Below are positions 47,482 through 60,268 of a stretch of DNA of 64,000 nucleotides, one piece after another. Each line of letters opens with the position of its first letter. Within the stretch, counting starts at the first letter, position 1. This DNA comes from Thalassia testudinum (Eukaryota > Streptophyta > Magnoliopsida > Alismatales > Hydrocharitaceae). The DNA lies in the NCBI GenBank assembly GCA_037157565.1, contig JAZHRO010000039.1, forward strand, positions 44,020,001 to 44,084,000, given 5' to 3'. Both the position numbers and the translations under genes were made by a program. A model generated the notes under the pieces. It was not told the origin of the DNA. It worked only from the letters and a program-made list of their open reading frames with translations, and did not search any database.

Positions 47482-49980
47482 TGTCACGACCCGTTCCCGA
47501 CTCCTCACAGAAACCAAGAACGGCTCGCCTCGACGAACCCCAAGACCCAGTCGTCCAACGAGAAATAACCAAACGCATACTCTTTCCACAACCACACGAG
47601 TAAGGTATCTAAGCAGAAAATATATAACTGATAGCAAAAGAAAGAGAACAGCAAACCACTAAACTTTTACAGGATACAACGGAAAAGTACAGTTACAAAT
47701 GTAGCCATCACAACAAAGAACTAGTAGAAATATCACTGAGCATAACAACAAGCTACATGTACTCGCTACAACAGAAACTCTCTGTCGCGAAACAAAAGAA
47801 AGGAAACTATGGTTGGGCTTGACCGAGCTCAGCGCCCTCAGTAGCCGGTGGCTCTAGTTGGTCGAATCCCTGACTTGAACACGGTTACAAAATCCAGGGT
47901 CAGCTAATGCTGAGTAGAGTGGTAGTCAAGTCATTTACATGCAACATAACTAAACAGAAATCAGATAAACATACAATTGTCAGTTATTTATTTTTCATCC
48001 ATTTCCAATTCTCTAGTTTATGTGTTTCTGAGTCAAGTACGCTAATCAGGTTCCATGATATTGCTCAATCTTCTTGTTCTCTAAGGGAACGATCTTGCTC
48101 GTAGTTTTCCCACGATGCAGGATGTACACGTGGCACTCTCCTGGTCGAGAGAGCCCCCGTTGGTAGTCCTACACCCGATCTACTACCCCGAGGTCACGGT
48201 CACGATGTAGCGGTGACTACGGCACGTGCGATAAGCGAATGGGTAACAACCCTGCGCTGGCATGCGGTCAGTCGTTTCCGCTAGCGGGTACGCCCAAACG
48301 TACAGCATGGAATAGTAAAAGGCCTTGTCCTCTCAAAATAGGGGTCTCGCCCCTCCACAGTCCGCGTGCCCTCGTCTGACTATCCTGGTTTTCCTATCGG
48401 GCCTAACAAGAGTCGGTGTAGTGTGGGCAAACCTAACCCCAGGCCCCATGGAGAGGCAAGCTCCCCCCTACAGTAAGTACCTCACCCTGGTACCACGTAC
48501 GCATGGGCCAAACAGGAGTCGTCCTAGAGTGGTTGAACCTAACCCTGAGTCTCAACCCAAGGGGCAGCTAGCTCCCCCCTACTCTAAAGGGATAGTTACT
48601 CTCCTCAGTACCACGTACACGAGAGCCAGCTCACTTCCCTTAACTAAGTCCGAACAGTCACCCGTAGGCAACATGTTCCAAAACCATCAGGTTTTCCATC
48701 TTTAGTATTCTTGGTTTCTTTTTAAATTCCCCATAGAGTTCGTACATAGACTTTCTCATTTCCATATCTGATTCAGTAAAAGCATAACAGGAAGCTCAAG
48801 ATTTCACAATCAATTATTCAGTACACCGTAGGTATTTCATGTCATGGTTTATTAAATGTAGTATAGGCAGCTCATGATTTACTACTTTCAGGAAGCATCA
48901 CAGCAATTTAATCATTCATTAAATGCACATTCATTTCTTTCAGCACTAGGGTTCAATCGAATAATTCTAAAGCATGCAATTTAATTATTCATTCTGGGAT
49001 TAGAGAGAACCACTCTACCAAGTTAACCGGGTGGAATGAGGGCTCGTATGGTAGCTCCCGACATCTCCGCAGGTCCCGTATACTCTATGGACTGGAGACC
49101 TACAACATGGATCAACAGGTTAAACGAGCCCAAAACTGCATAGACATTATATCATTACGTAAAGAAACTCGAATGGAAACCAACGACATTTCATTTGTGG
49201 AAATCCGTCTCCGATTGGACCCTGAATGGGCCAAAAAATACCAACCCTGACCAAAATCAAACATTTAGGAAGAGTCCTAAACGTCTTAAATGAACTCAAA
49301 CACTCACCTTGCTCGAGGCGCCTTCCTTCGGACGTCTAGAATATCATGCAGACGTTTGAGGGTGTCTTCAGAAGTCTGAAGATACTCCCGAACGTCTGAA
49401 ATCGCCTCGGTCCTCGCACCGATGCGTCTCCCCAACCTCTGACACATGCATATGAGGTCAGAATTTGGCAAGGAGAAAATAATTGAAAAAAAATGTGCTA
49501 TCAGACGTCTGGACAGACATTTGATGGTCTCTCCAAACGTATGATTCTACGAAAAAATAACTCCGCAGAACCGTTTGCGAGATCTCTCTTTCTTGCAGAA
49601 GCTGCAGCACCTCCCTGTCTCCCTCACGAGCCCACTGCTCTCAGGCCTCCAGTATCCTCTGCTCTTCGCTCTCTCCTTCTCCTGCTCCCTCTCGACGGTG
49701 GTGTGGGAATGAATGGAGGTGGAGGGGGGCTTATATGGAGATGGAAGGCATGGAGAGAGGTAAGGTGGAGGTGGTGGGAATGGGGAGGGTGTCGTTGGTG
49801 AGGGATGGGGTGTGTGAGGGGTGAGGGGGCAGTGTACGGTGGAGGGGTGTGTGTGTGTGTGGGGTAGGGATGGTGTGGAAAAATTGTAGGGGCACCCCTG
49901 CAAGTTCTCCTTTTCCCTTGCACACCTACAATAAAAACCTAGAGGAGTTAAAATTGCATAAAAATCCCTAAAAATTCTGG
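47482..49980 (-). repeat. 3' LTR of the Gypsy element
   Basis: The terminal TGTCACGACCCGTTCCCG (47482 onward, plus-strand reading) has its counterpart at 57790, where TG has become TA. The inner boundary is not fixed: it lies in 49.9-50.0 kb, after the integrase tail. The Pro/His/Thr-rich and Trp/Gly-rich open frames at 49.5-49.92 kb are low-complexity LTR sequence. It contains CAGACGTCTGG (49502) and related words. Confidence 0.65.
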
Positions 49981-50139
49981 AAACACCAAATGTCTCTTAG
50001 GAAGGGTCATTTCAACATAATAAACTTAAAAGAAGTTTCTTCCCCGAAATTTGAGCTAACTAGGGTACGGAAAATAAACGTATTTGTGCATAACGAACTT
50101 AAAGAGGATCAAAGTAGGTCAGAAATGACACACCCTCGA

Positions 50140-51662
50140 AAGGCTCTAGGTGTTGTTCTCGCATCGCGGCCTCAGGTTCCCAAGTAGCCTCCTTGTACTG
50201 CTGGCTCCTCCATAAGACCTTCACTAGGGGTACCTTTCTCCGTCTCAGACTCCAGACGGCTTTGTCTAATATCTATACTGGCCTCTCAAGGTAATTCAAG
50301 TCATTCCCCATCTCGATGTTCTCGTGGCTCAGAACATGACTCGAGTCGACGATGTATTTCCTGAGGTTGGACACGTGCAACACATCGTGCACTCTAGAGA
50401 GCTAGGGAGGAAGGGCAAGCCAATAAGCAACAGGCCCTACCCGCTTTAAGACCTTAAAAGGCCCTACAAACCTCAGCGCGAGCTTCCCTCTCCCCCAAAC
50501 CATTGCAAGCCCTTCATGGGCAAAACACGAAGGAAGACGTGATCTCCAATCTCAAACTATACCTCCCTACTCTTCAGGTCAACGTAGCTCTTTTTCCTGC
50601 TCCTAACAATACAAAGTCGTCTGTGGATCTGTTTGATCACCTCCTAACTCTGGCGTATCAACCTTGGACCAACCTCCCACTTGATCCCCACCTCAACCCA
50701 ACTAAAAGGAGCAATGCACCTCCTCCCATATAGAGCCTCATACAGTGCCATGCCAATGCTCAAGTGGTAGCAGTTGTTGTATGCAAACTCTGTCAGGGGC
50801 AAATACTCCTCCTAGGAGCCTCTCCAGTACAGCACGCAAGAGCATAGGAGATCCTCAATAGTATGAATGATGCACTCCGACTGTCCGTCGGTCTGGGGGT
50901 GATAGGCTGTACTGAACCTTAGACGAGTCCCCAAAGCCCGCTGAAACTCTACCCAGAACTAGGAAGTGAAACGAGTGTCTCTGTCTGAAATAATCTCATG
51001 AGGGACTCTGTGAAGGTGCACTACATCTGGGATGTAATGTTCTGCCAGCTATGCTGGTCCAAAAGTGACTCAGATTGGCAGAAACCGTGTCGTCTTCGTC
51101 AATCTATCCACTATCACCCAAACTGCATCGTGTCCTCACTGTGTCATAGGTAACCCCACTACCAGATCCAAAGTAACACTCTCCCACTTCCACTCTGGCA
51201 CGGGAAGTGGCTATAGCGACCCTGCAAGCTTCTAGTGCTCAGCCTTCACCTGCTGGCATACCAGTCACTGCTGAACAAAACTACCAACATCCTACTTCAT
51301 CCCCCTCCACCAGAAATCACGTCGTAGGTCGTGGTATATCTTCGTGTTCACAGGATGTATGGTAAATCTGGACCCGTGTGCCTCAGTCAGGAGCTCTTTC
51401 AACAACTCTCATCTCTAGGAACGAACAAGCGTCCCCTCATTTGCAGGACCCCATCAGTGAAAGAGATCTCTCCTAGATTCCCAGTTAATACCCGATCTCT
51501 CAATGTCTGCAGGTATTGATCCATCATCTATCTAGTAACGATACGATCTATCAGTTATGGTCATGCCTACCTCACCACTATCACTACCCCGCAGCACCCC
51601 TGTGACTCCTGGGGTCGCCAACTGCTCAACTCCTCCATGAGTCTCCAACTTTGTGCCTGTAG
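50140..51662 (-). pseudogene. Gypsy integrase and C-terminal region, broken
   Basis: The minus strand reads, with several stops, as integrase: LQMRGRLFVPRDE, then a core region ending near the widely conserved integrase pattern corresponding to F-H-P-Q-T-D-G-Q-S-E (here degraded to PITPRPTDSRS-like reading near 50.9 kb), then a chromodomain-like or tail region (SRVHDVLHVSNLRKYI, 50.4 kb). It continues the polyprotein that stops at 54400; the gap is exactly family S copy C. Confidence 0.75.
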
Positions 51663-51667
51663 ACTAG

Positions 51668-54395
51668 TGATGAAAACACCATCATGAGTCCTAACTAGCT
51701 CATTTTGACCCAGAAGAGAGAACAAAAGCTCCTACATAACCAACTGGAGGTCCTAACTCAATGAATAACCCTTCTGAAAGAAAAGCAAGAAACAAGGGGT
51801 AAAAGTGTAATTTTACCATTGCAGTGTAACAACGGGATTTCTCATGAGCTAAACATAGGTCAAATGATCTTAACAAGATAAAAAGTGGGTTGGTTCAAAT
51901 AGAAAAGAATTCATGTGAATTCTAGGAATTAAATGACTTCTTCTAACTCTAAAACAGACCCACTTAATTTAGCAAGGTTCTGGTCAGGATAAATTTCACG
52001 TAAACCCTCCAAAATTCATGGAAAAATATCCTCTAGGGTTTAGAACCTTCAAGTTGGCCCTTACAACTTATTTTAACCTAAATTGGGGTCTCAGTCAAAT
52101 GTTTGCCCTAAATTAGATTTTTGTGTAAATTACCAAGTCAAATTTGGTCAAACCTAAAATTCAACTTCACCATTGGATTTCCTAGGTCAAAATTAGGTTT
52201 GTACAAAAATTTGAACCTAAGGAAAATTCATCTCTACCTACTTTGCAAATAGGTCCAGCCCAACTACATTCTACCCCTAACTTTTGAAAACCTCTACAGA
52301 AACCCCCATAACTTCATCATCATTTTTTGCAATTAGGTCCCTCCACCATTATAGCGGAGGGAATCCTACTCCGGCAAGGTATCGAGGGAAAGAACTCCCT
52401 AATTCCTCAGAAAATCCCCTTCAAAATTTGAAAGGAAGATTCTCTAAGAAATCTCCTCCAGTTTGAACACAGTCAGAGGCTTGATTTGGCACCCAATCTC
52501 TCATCCAAATGCATAAGAGATTTGGGTCACTTTCGACCTTCCAACTCCGGCGAGGTTGCTGTGCTTGGAAGCTTGGCTTCCAAGCACAAGACCTTCTGCC
52601 AAGGATTATAAAAGCTTGCCCAGATCAACCCGCAGCCTCTAAGCTTGAAATTAGCCAGAGAAACCCCATATTTCTTCTCTTCCCCCTCCAGTCAGTAACC
52701 CAGCAAGCTCCAGTGACCCCTCTCTCTCTCGTCGCTCTGCCGCAATACCAGTGGCGGGGTTCTTTTTATCCTCTTCGTCTGCGTCACACCGCACCAGCAA
52801 CCGTCCCTGCAACCCCCTCGTCGTCGCCGTCCTCCTCCCACTGGATATTTCGTCTCCAGCAACGACAATACGAGCCTTCCGCCATCCCTGCCCCCTTCGT
52901 CCTTAGATTAGGTCAAATAATTCCTCTCTCCCTCCTCTTCCTGTTCCCCCTCTTTATTTCTTAAAATATCCCTCGACGCCACGAGTCACCACCACCTTCT
53001 CCATCTTCGACCACACTCCGGCGAGGCGTCCCTGCCGCTCTGCACCTCCATCCGGCTCTTCAACCACTCCATAGGCATTGCCGCACCTCACTAAATGTAA
53101 CCCCTCATCTCACTCACCACGCCACATGCCCAAAACAACCCCCGAACACACCCATACACATAGCCACAGGGTGACCTAGAGCCGCCACCACAACCACCCA
53201 CACGTCGTGCCGACCCCTGCAACACATTCGCCGTGTCTTGGCGAAACCTCCCGAGATTTCTGACGAGGCCGTAAGGCCATTTTCTTGCTGACAAGGTTAG
53301 AGGATCGCCGCCATTAGCGCAAGGAGCTTGCTTGGGAGCCCCCTACAGGACTCCTCGCTTCAGGCAACAAGTCCCAAGTCACGTGGACTCCTTTCGCGCA
53401 CAGCCTCAGCCAAGCAATAGGCACTAACACCCCACGCAGCTGCTGCAATCAGAGAGGATTTCTGCTGCGAGCGCTCGCGAAGAAGGTGTGACAACATAGT
53501 CCCACCTCAGAAGTGGAGGAGTAGATGCAGTGAAATAAATTGTAAAAGTGATAGAGGCTTATCACCTCCTGACCATGGGGTAAGGTCCCACTCACCCTCA
53601 CTGCCTCGTCCGTGACCCACTTCCTGCGGACCTAGCCCTGACCCATATACCCGACTAGCCTATACTCCTCGCCCACCACGCACGTCGATGGGCCTGGTCC
53701 CAGGTGGGCATACCCGACCCGCTTACTCGAGAAGGCTTTGGGAGAGCGAACCTAAGAGGGAAAGAAGAAGAGAGATCGCGGGGGTGGGTAGGGGTAGGTT
53801 TTGCTCTCGCAGGCAGGAGAAGAAGAAGAAGAAGCCAAGGAAGGAGAGGGTGGCAGCCAGAGAAGCTAAGGAAGGAGAAGGCAAGGCTGAAGAGGAGGAA
53901 GCAGAAGAAGAGCTGAAGGTAGATAGGGAAGAAGAAAGAGAAGAGCTAAAGGCAAACAAAGAGAAGGCAAGGACTGAAGAAGAAGAAGCGGAAGGGTTGA
54001 AAGAGAAAGAGAAGCTAAAGGTAGAGGGAAGGCTAAGTCACGAAGAAATCAGAAAAGAAAGAAGCAAGAAAGCCAGCCGGAGACAGAGAACGGAGAAGAG
54101 CAATTGAAGCACTGTAGCAACCTTATATTTAAGACATCTGATTTCCAAAATCAGACGTCCATTTTTTTGTGCTTCTTCCATATACATTGACATTGTGTTT
54201 TTGCACTATACTCTGATTTTTCATTGCATATTATATCCAATTTGAAAGTTGTGTTCTTGATTTTTAAACCCCAATTTGCTCCCTGTGTTCGACCTCGGAT
54301 TTACAATTTCGAGTAATAAAATTTATTTATTTTCGAGCGATTTCAACTATACTACGACCCATTGATTTTAACATTGATCTCACCTCGCTAAAACA
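51668..54395 (+). mobile_element. Family S long terminal repeat, copy C (solo, TSD ACTAG)
   Basis: A 2728 bp copy from TGATGAAAACACCATCATGA to CTCGCTAAAACA, flanked by ACTAG at 51663-51667 and 54396-54400. The TATA box is at 52607 (+939), the purine tract at 53810-54080, CACTGTAGCAA near 54110, the stem-loop at 54133-54142 with 54150-54159 (one mismatch) and TTCGACCTCGG at 54288. It is inserted in the minus-strand Gypsy polyprotein between RNase H and integrase, in opposite orientation to it, so it is younger than that element. No internal domain. Confidence 0.93.
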
Positions 54396-54890
54396 ACTAG
54401 CCAAGTGGGCGGGTGCCTTCCAGCTCAAAGCGTCTGCCACCACATTAGCCTTCCCTAGATGGTAGGAGATGCTGCAGTCGTAGTCCTTCAGGAGCACTAA
54501 CCAGCCTCCCTGTCTCATGTTGAGCTCCTTCTGATCAAATAGGTATCTGAGGCTCTTATGATCGGTAAAGATCTCGAACATCTCCTCGTACAAGTAGTGC
54601 CTCCATGTCTTCAGCGCGAAGACAACAGCTGCCAGCTCTAAGTCATGAGTGGGGTAGTTATGCTCAAGGGGCTTTAGTTGCCGGGAAACGTAAGCGACAA
54701 CATGGCCTCTTTGCATGAGCACACCACCCAATCCCTGCAACGAGGCATCGGTGTAGACCACAAATCTGCCACTGCTGTTTGGGATGGTGAGTACAGGAGC
54801 TAAGGTCAGCCTCTCCTTCAGCTCCTGAAAGCATAACTCACACTCGTCTGTCCAGGCAAAGGGCGCGTCTTTACAAGTCAACTGAGTCAT
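54396..54890 (-). pseudogene. Gypsy RNase H domain, truncated by copy C
   Basis: An open frame with the RNase H signature [18 protein letters not shown], then [28 protein letters not shown] with its acidic residue, and [10 protein letters not shown]. It ends in [20 protein letters not shown] at the insertion site; residues after that in the open frame come from the inserted LTR. The catalytic Asp/Glu residues are mostly kept, so the coding part decayed late or partially. Confidence 0.88.
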
Positions 54891-55907
54891 AGGTTGGGCG
54901 ATTTATGAGAAACCTTAGATAAACCGCCTGTAGTAGCCTGTCAGCCCCAGGAAACTACGTATTTCTGTCACTATACACGGCCTCACTCACTTGAGGATGG
55001 CTTCAACCTTGGCTGGATCCACTGCCAACTCGTCTCCCGTGATCACATGGCCCAAGAAGGTAACATGTCTAAACCAAAACTCGCACTTGCTGTACTTGGC
55101 ATACAGCCTGTGCCGTCTCAAAGTGTCCAGGACCATGCGGAGATGCTATCTATGCTGTACCTGATCCTTAGAGTAGACAAGCATGTCATCAATGAATACT
55201 ACCACGAATTGATCTAGGTACAACTGGAAGACGTGGTTCATTAGATCCATGAAAGTGGAGGGGATGTTGGTCAGCCCAAACGACATTACCAAGAACTCGT
55301 AGTGACCATATTGCATGCGAAAGGCTATCTTGGAGATTTCAGTCTCCTAGATCCTCAACTAATGGTAACCTGACCTTCGATCTATCTTGGAGAACACTGT
55401 GGCATCTCTCAGCTGGTCGAAGAGGTCATCAGTACGAGGTAATGGGCACTTGTTCTTGAGGGTGACCCGGTTCAGCTGCCTGTAATCGATGCACAGCCAA
55501 AGGGTACCATCCTTCTTCTTTACAAACAGGACAGGGGCTCCCCGTGGGGATGCACTAGGTTTCACAAAGCCCTTCTCCAATAGATCCTGTAACTGAGACT
55601 TGAGCTCTCGCAACTCAAGTGGGGCCATTCTATATGGTGCAGTAGAGATGGGACTGATCCCTGGTACCAGTGAGATCTTAAACTCGATCTTACGCTCAGG
55701 TAGCAATCCTGGCAGCTCCTTTGAAAAGACATTAAGGTACTCACGGACCACCGGGTTACTCTGTATATCGACAATGAGGCTAGGCTCTGCTACGACACAA
55801 GCTAGAAAGTGCTCACACCCCTGGTTCAGTAACTTCACTGCCCGAAGCACGGAGATGCACTTGAATCCTCTGTTTACTGGCCGGCCGTGGAACTCGAAAA
55901 GTGGCAA
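54891..55907 (-). pseudogene. Gypsy reverse transcriptase, broken
   Basis: The first part is open (55907-55359): [47 protein letters not shown] (usually DLRSGYHQ). After a stop the same protein continues with the catalytic block [11 protein letters not shown] (the Y-x-D-D box as F-I-D-D), then HVTFLGHVI and EIRSFLGLTGYYRRFI. Several stops remain, so it cannot be active. Confidence 0.88.
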
Positions 55908-55928
55908 CTCTAGTATGGAGAAGATGAT

Positions 55929-56327
55929 CTACTTCCCAAAGTAATCTACTAGGGCATGATAAGTAGCCAGCCAATTCATCCCCAGGATCACGTCGAAATC
56001 CTCCATCGGGATCATGATCAAGTCAATCAGAAGACTGTGTCCCCCTATAGCGACCTCACAATCAGTGAAGACCTCCTCGGCGACAAATTCCTGTTCACCT
56101 AGGCCTCTAATCAGGAATAGCTGCTCTAACAGTACACTGGCTGATCCCAAACTGACGGCAAAACTCGTAGAGACAAACGAGTGCGTGGCACCAGAATCGA
56201 AAAGCATGTAAATGAGCCTGCCGGAAACTGTAACCATACTTACCACTACAAAGCTTGAAGCTCTAGCATCTCCGTGAATTAGAGCATTAACATGACCCTC
56301 AGCCCTCGATGTAGAAGAAGCAGCCAT
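55929..56327 (-). pseudogene. Gypsy aspartic protease domain
   Basis: Open frame containing the active-site motif LFDSGATHSFVS (DSGA triad) and DVILGMNWL, the second retropepsin signature, in the usual order. It lies between gag and RT. Its downstream end is a stop at the junction to RT. Confidence 0.85.
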
Positions 56328-57528
56328 GCTCTGGGCCAGGCGAGAAGTAGTTGGCCAGTACCCTTGTGACTGCTGATCTCCTCCTCGGGCTTGGTAACCG
56401 CGACCACCAGATCAGCCTCCAGTTCTCGGTGCTGGGAGCGTTTGCTACGCTCTGATCCTAGATGGGCAGTCCCTCTGTATGTGGCCCGACTGGCCACAAT
56501 GGTAGCAGAGAGGAACACGACCTCCTCCCTCTGTCTACTGTCCCTACTGGCAACTAGGCAGGGGTTTGCTGTAGTCGGCTGGTCTCGGTCTAGGGCTCCC
56601 AAAGGTCCCTGGTAGACCCATAGTGTGGCATGACTCCTCCACAAGTGCCGTGTGCCTCCTCTCTCGGCAGCCCTGCTAGTGCTCCTACTGATAATACCTT
56701 TTTCGTCCTCCCCCGTCAATGTCTCGCCCGGCCGAGCTGGTCTCCTAGTAGGTCATGGCCGCCTCAACTATGCAAGTGAAAGTAGGCAACTTCAGGAGCT
56801 TCACATACCCCCGAATGGCAGGTCGGAGGTCCTCAGTGAACCTCCACATGCATTCCTCCTTGGTAGATGCAACTGTCGGTGCGAATCGTGACAGCTCCAG
56901 GAAACACGTACGATGCACACTAATCGTCATCGCCCCCTGGCGGAGAGTGTGGAACTTCCGCCTCCTCTAATCCTACCAAGTCTGTGGGAAGTACTGCTCG
57001 CAGAAGAGCGCCACAAACCGGTCCCACGTCGGCTCTCTCTCCTCCTGTCCTCTGACCATCCTCCACCACCTGTGAGCTACACTCTCTAGCTAGTACATGG
57101 CAAAGGCCACGCGGCACTCTACAGGAGGATGGAGAGTATCGAAGATCTTCTCCATCTGCTCCAGCCAATCCTCTACCTCAGATGGGCTCTCCTCCCCCTT
57201 AAAAGGGGGGCTTCAGCTTCCTGAACTGGCCAAAGATCTCGTGGTGGAGTCGTAACGGGGGAATTGGCGCGCCTCCTAGGAAAGAGGGCTTGTGCTTTAA
57301 AGTGTCTGAGGGAGATGGGGGTAGTGGAGGACCCCTTCCCCCTCTAGCTCGTCCAGCGCCATGGTGGCTCACCTGCCTCACTGAGGACTCCCCCTCCATA
57401 CCCCAAGGGAGAGGTGACTGAGGAGGAGGCTGCTGGAGCTCCTCCCGTATGATATTCCGAATCAGCTGGGTGAGGTTTAAGGCCTGAACGCCTGGAAGGA
57501 GAGGTGGAGCTGCCCCGTCCTCGGCCAT
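56328..57528 (-). pseudogene. Gypsy gag, frameshifted
   Basis: N-terminal frame from Met at 57528 (LTQLIRNIIREELQ, then FGQFRKLKPPF). The retrotransposon gag core then continues in another frame near 57160-56930 with stops (HRWWRMVRGQEEREPTW) and in 56930-56745 (FLELSRFAPTVASTKEE, MWRFTEDLRPAIRGYVKLL). The zinc-knuckle segment near 56.45-56.55 kb is out of frame and its CCHC spacing is no longer readable. Confidence 0.8.
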
Positions 57529-57774
57529 CGCTCATCCTCCCCTGCGACCACACCCATGGCCACGACCACATCTGCAACCCACCTCAAGAGTTTCCTGGAG
57601 AGGCATCTCCTATACGAAGATCGAAGAAAAAATCAAACTGTCAAGGACACTTGACTATAGAGGGGAATAAGACATAGAAGCGACAATCAAGATAATACGT
57701 TGTGATGGCTACCCTAGCTACATGTAAAGTGTGGTTACTTCCAAATCATTTAGTTCATTTCTCAGGACGACCTT

Positions 57775-57786
57775 GCTCTGATATCA
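57775..57786 (-). other. Primer binding site of the Gypsy element
   Basis: The minus strand reads TGATATCAGAGC, one change from the tRNA-Met-type PBS TGGTATCAGAGC, three bases inside the 5' LTR end at 57790. This fixes the element's orientation and its LTR boundary. Confidence 0.8.
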
Positions 57787-57789
57787 TCC

Positions 57790-58110
57790 TATCACGACTC
57801 GTTCCCGACTCCCTACAGAACCCGAGAACGGCTCGCTTCGACAAATCCCAAGACCCAGTCGTCCAACAAAAAATAACTAAACTCATACTCATTCCACAAC
57901 TACACGAGTAATGTTCCTAAGAAGAAAATATATAACTGACAGCAAAAGAAAGAGAACAGCAAATCACTAGATTTTTACAGGTTACAGAGGAAAAACACAG
58001 TTACAAATGCAGCCATCACAATAGAGAACTAGTAGAAATATAACTAAATATAACAATAAGTTACATGTACTCACTACAACAAAAATTCTCTACAATAAAA
58101 TAAAAGAAAG
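57790..58110 (-). repeat. 5' LTR remnant of the Gypsy element (truncated)
   Basis: 321 bp colinear with 47482-47802, then abrupt change to the 2.1 kb duplication sequence after AAAAGAAAG. About 2 kb of this LTR is missing, including the part that would hold its promoter. Confidence 0.85.
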
Positions 58111-58121
58111 CTACTTGTATC

Positions 58122-60268
58122 CTATCCTATTGTGTCAGAAACTCTCTCTCTCTCGCCTTATTTGACATGATTTAAATTGTGTTTTAAATCTATGTAACAA
58201 TCATAAATGTTACATTATATAAAAAATATAAAAATGTATAGAATTTAATTTCTATCCATCACATCTATCACATCAATCTCTCATCAATCATATATATTTT
58301 TATTACCTATATTATATCTATCACATCTATCACCTACTAACTTACTTTTAATAAAACTAAAAATTAATAATAACATATCAATCTAAATTAATAAAAGTAA
58401 AAATTAATAATTACATATCAATCCAAATACCACATCAGTATCTACTAACATCCTCTTTAACCATCTAATTATCTCACCTTAAAATTTTCTAAATTATATC
58501 CGATCTCAAATTTTAAATCAAAATCAAAAGAGGCCTCAAACTGTATGCATCTATGGTCTCAAGGTGATGCCAACGGTACTGGCAACGTGCATATAATATA
58601 ATTTTGTCACGATCAGGATGCGATGCCAACGAGGTTCTCCACGAAACGTGGCATCGATAAATCGATCGTTCGATCACTTACTTAAACAAGGATGAAAATT
58701 AGGCCACGGAAGAACGCTGGATGTGACCGTTCTCGACGTACGGTCGTTTGATCCCAAGGACACGTATACAGAGGTGAGTACCGTTTTATCGAAGATCTTT
58801 ATCAAGCTCTTTTTCAAGTCATTTTATTTTAATCATTTATTTGAACAGACAGCGTATATTTCTTTCGAGATCTGTCTTTTTTTTTCTTGGTAAGAGGAGC
58901 GTGGATTTTTTCTTGAATTTTATCTTCGACAAAACATTTCCTTACAGAGATATATAAGTGTAGCAGCAACCTTCCCCATGAAAATCAAAAAAGAGAGACA
59001 GAGTGATCTATCATAGGCAATTGATATAAAAAATAATCTGGTGGAGGAGCGGAGCGTAACTTGGCGTGGGAGAGGGACGACCATGGAGATAATTAAAGGA
59101 AGGCCCGACTTGAAGAACCCTAGTGGCCACGTTGTGACTTCACGGTTTAAGTATTTAAGTTCGGTGTTAACTTACATGTTGTTTGGTAGCTGAGTTAGAT
59201 GACTTAATTTAAATTTATTTATCATTTAAGTTTAGGTTAAGAAGCGAGATAAAATATTATAAGGGTAATATAAGTAGAGAGTGATATTTATTTAGATGTT
59301 AAAATGATTAATTGATAGAATAATTGACATATATTATGTGATATTAATAGATATTTATTTAATATTACGATATTAATGTGGATAAATTCATATGATATAG
59401 TAAATAAATTTTAATAGATATATTATATTAAAAACTAATTTAATATATATTAATACAATGTAATAAAATATTTTAATTTAGATTCTGATGGAAATAATCA
59501 ACGAATAGTATCCGAATCTTTCATAAATAACGTCCAAGCCTAAATGACGAATCTTTTTGTTTTCGTTTTTCTTGATTTTTTATTTTTTTTAATGTTCTCG
59601 AATAATTTTGTTATTATATAAAGGGTAGTATTATATATATTTTATTATTAGTCAACAATATATCCTAATTTTAGGTGGAATCCAACTAAGATTACATGTG
59701 TAACCCCTCCCCCTACCCTCTCTCTCCTATGGGATCTACCAATTTTGAATTTAAATTTTACCCATAAAAGAAACATCACACCTACAATCCCTGCTCCCAC
59801 ACCATCCACCCACTCACAACCTCCTCCAACGAGCTTCCCCTCATGCGACCTCGACCTTTGCTAGCCCCAACCTCCTCCGGCAAGCTCCTTGGAGCTTCTC
59901 CTCCTCCAACCTCTAACTCGATCGAACTCCACCTCTGGCTCCAGCTCCGGCTCCAACAAGCTCCTCCAGTCCCATCCCGACCTTGATGGAGCTCCACCTC
60001 CAGCCGACCCCAACCGAGCTCCTCCTCCAGCCCCATCTCATCTCGACCAAGGTCCTCTGACCAACCCCAACCTTGACCCCAACCCAAATTGAGCTCCTCC
60101 AACCTCATCCTGACCTCGACTCCAACCCCATCCCACCCCCGACTGAGCTCCTCCAACCCCATCCCATCCCGACCAAGCTCCTCCGACCGACCTCAACATC
60201 CTAGCTCCTCCAGCCGAGCTCCACCTACGACCCAGCTCCTCATCCTCCAACTGAGCTGCTAAACTCAC
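58122..60268. repeat. 2.1 kb direct duplication, right copy
   Basis: Colinear with 44667-46740 from TATCCTATCCTATTG to GAGCTGCT. It includes an extra block near 58385-58500 of repeated ACATATCAATC-AAAT words, the shared GGTGATGCCAACGGTACTGG block and the minisatellite. It starts at the truncated Gypsy LTR and ends where a minus-strand LTR begins (60266). Confidence 0.75.

Larger units (their letters stand above)
47482..58110 (-). mobile_element. Ty3/Gypsy LTR retrotransposon, degenerate, with nested family S copy C
   Basis: Order on the minus strand: 5' LTR remnant (57790-58110), PBS (57775-57786), gag, protease, reverse transcriptase, RNase H, [family S copy C, 51668-54395], integrase, then 3' LTR starting near 49.9-50.0 kb and ending at 47482. 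The LTR ends match over 321 bp (47482-47802 with 57790-58110). The protease-RT-RNase H-integrase order is that of Ty3/Gypsy. Stops and frameshifts disrupt every domain. Without the nested copy the element would be about 7.9 kb. The 5' LTR is cut off at 58110, where the right copy of the 2.1 kb duplication begins. Confidence 0.9.

Noticed and set aside
44667..60268. Reading the 2.1 kb direct duplication as an LTR pair of one large element
   Set aside because: No TG/CA ends, no PBS next to it, and the Gypsy element inside has its own LTRs and PBS.
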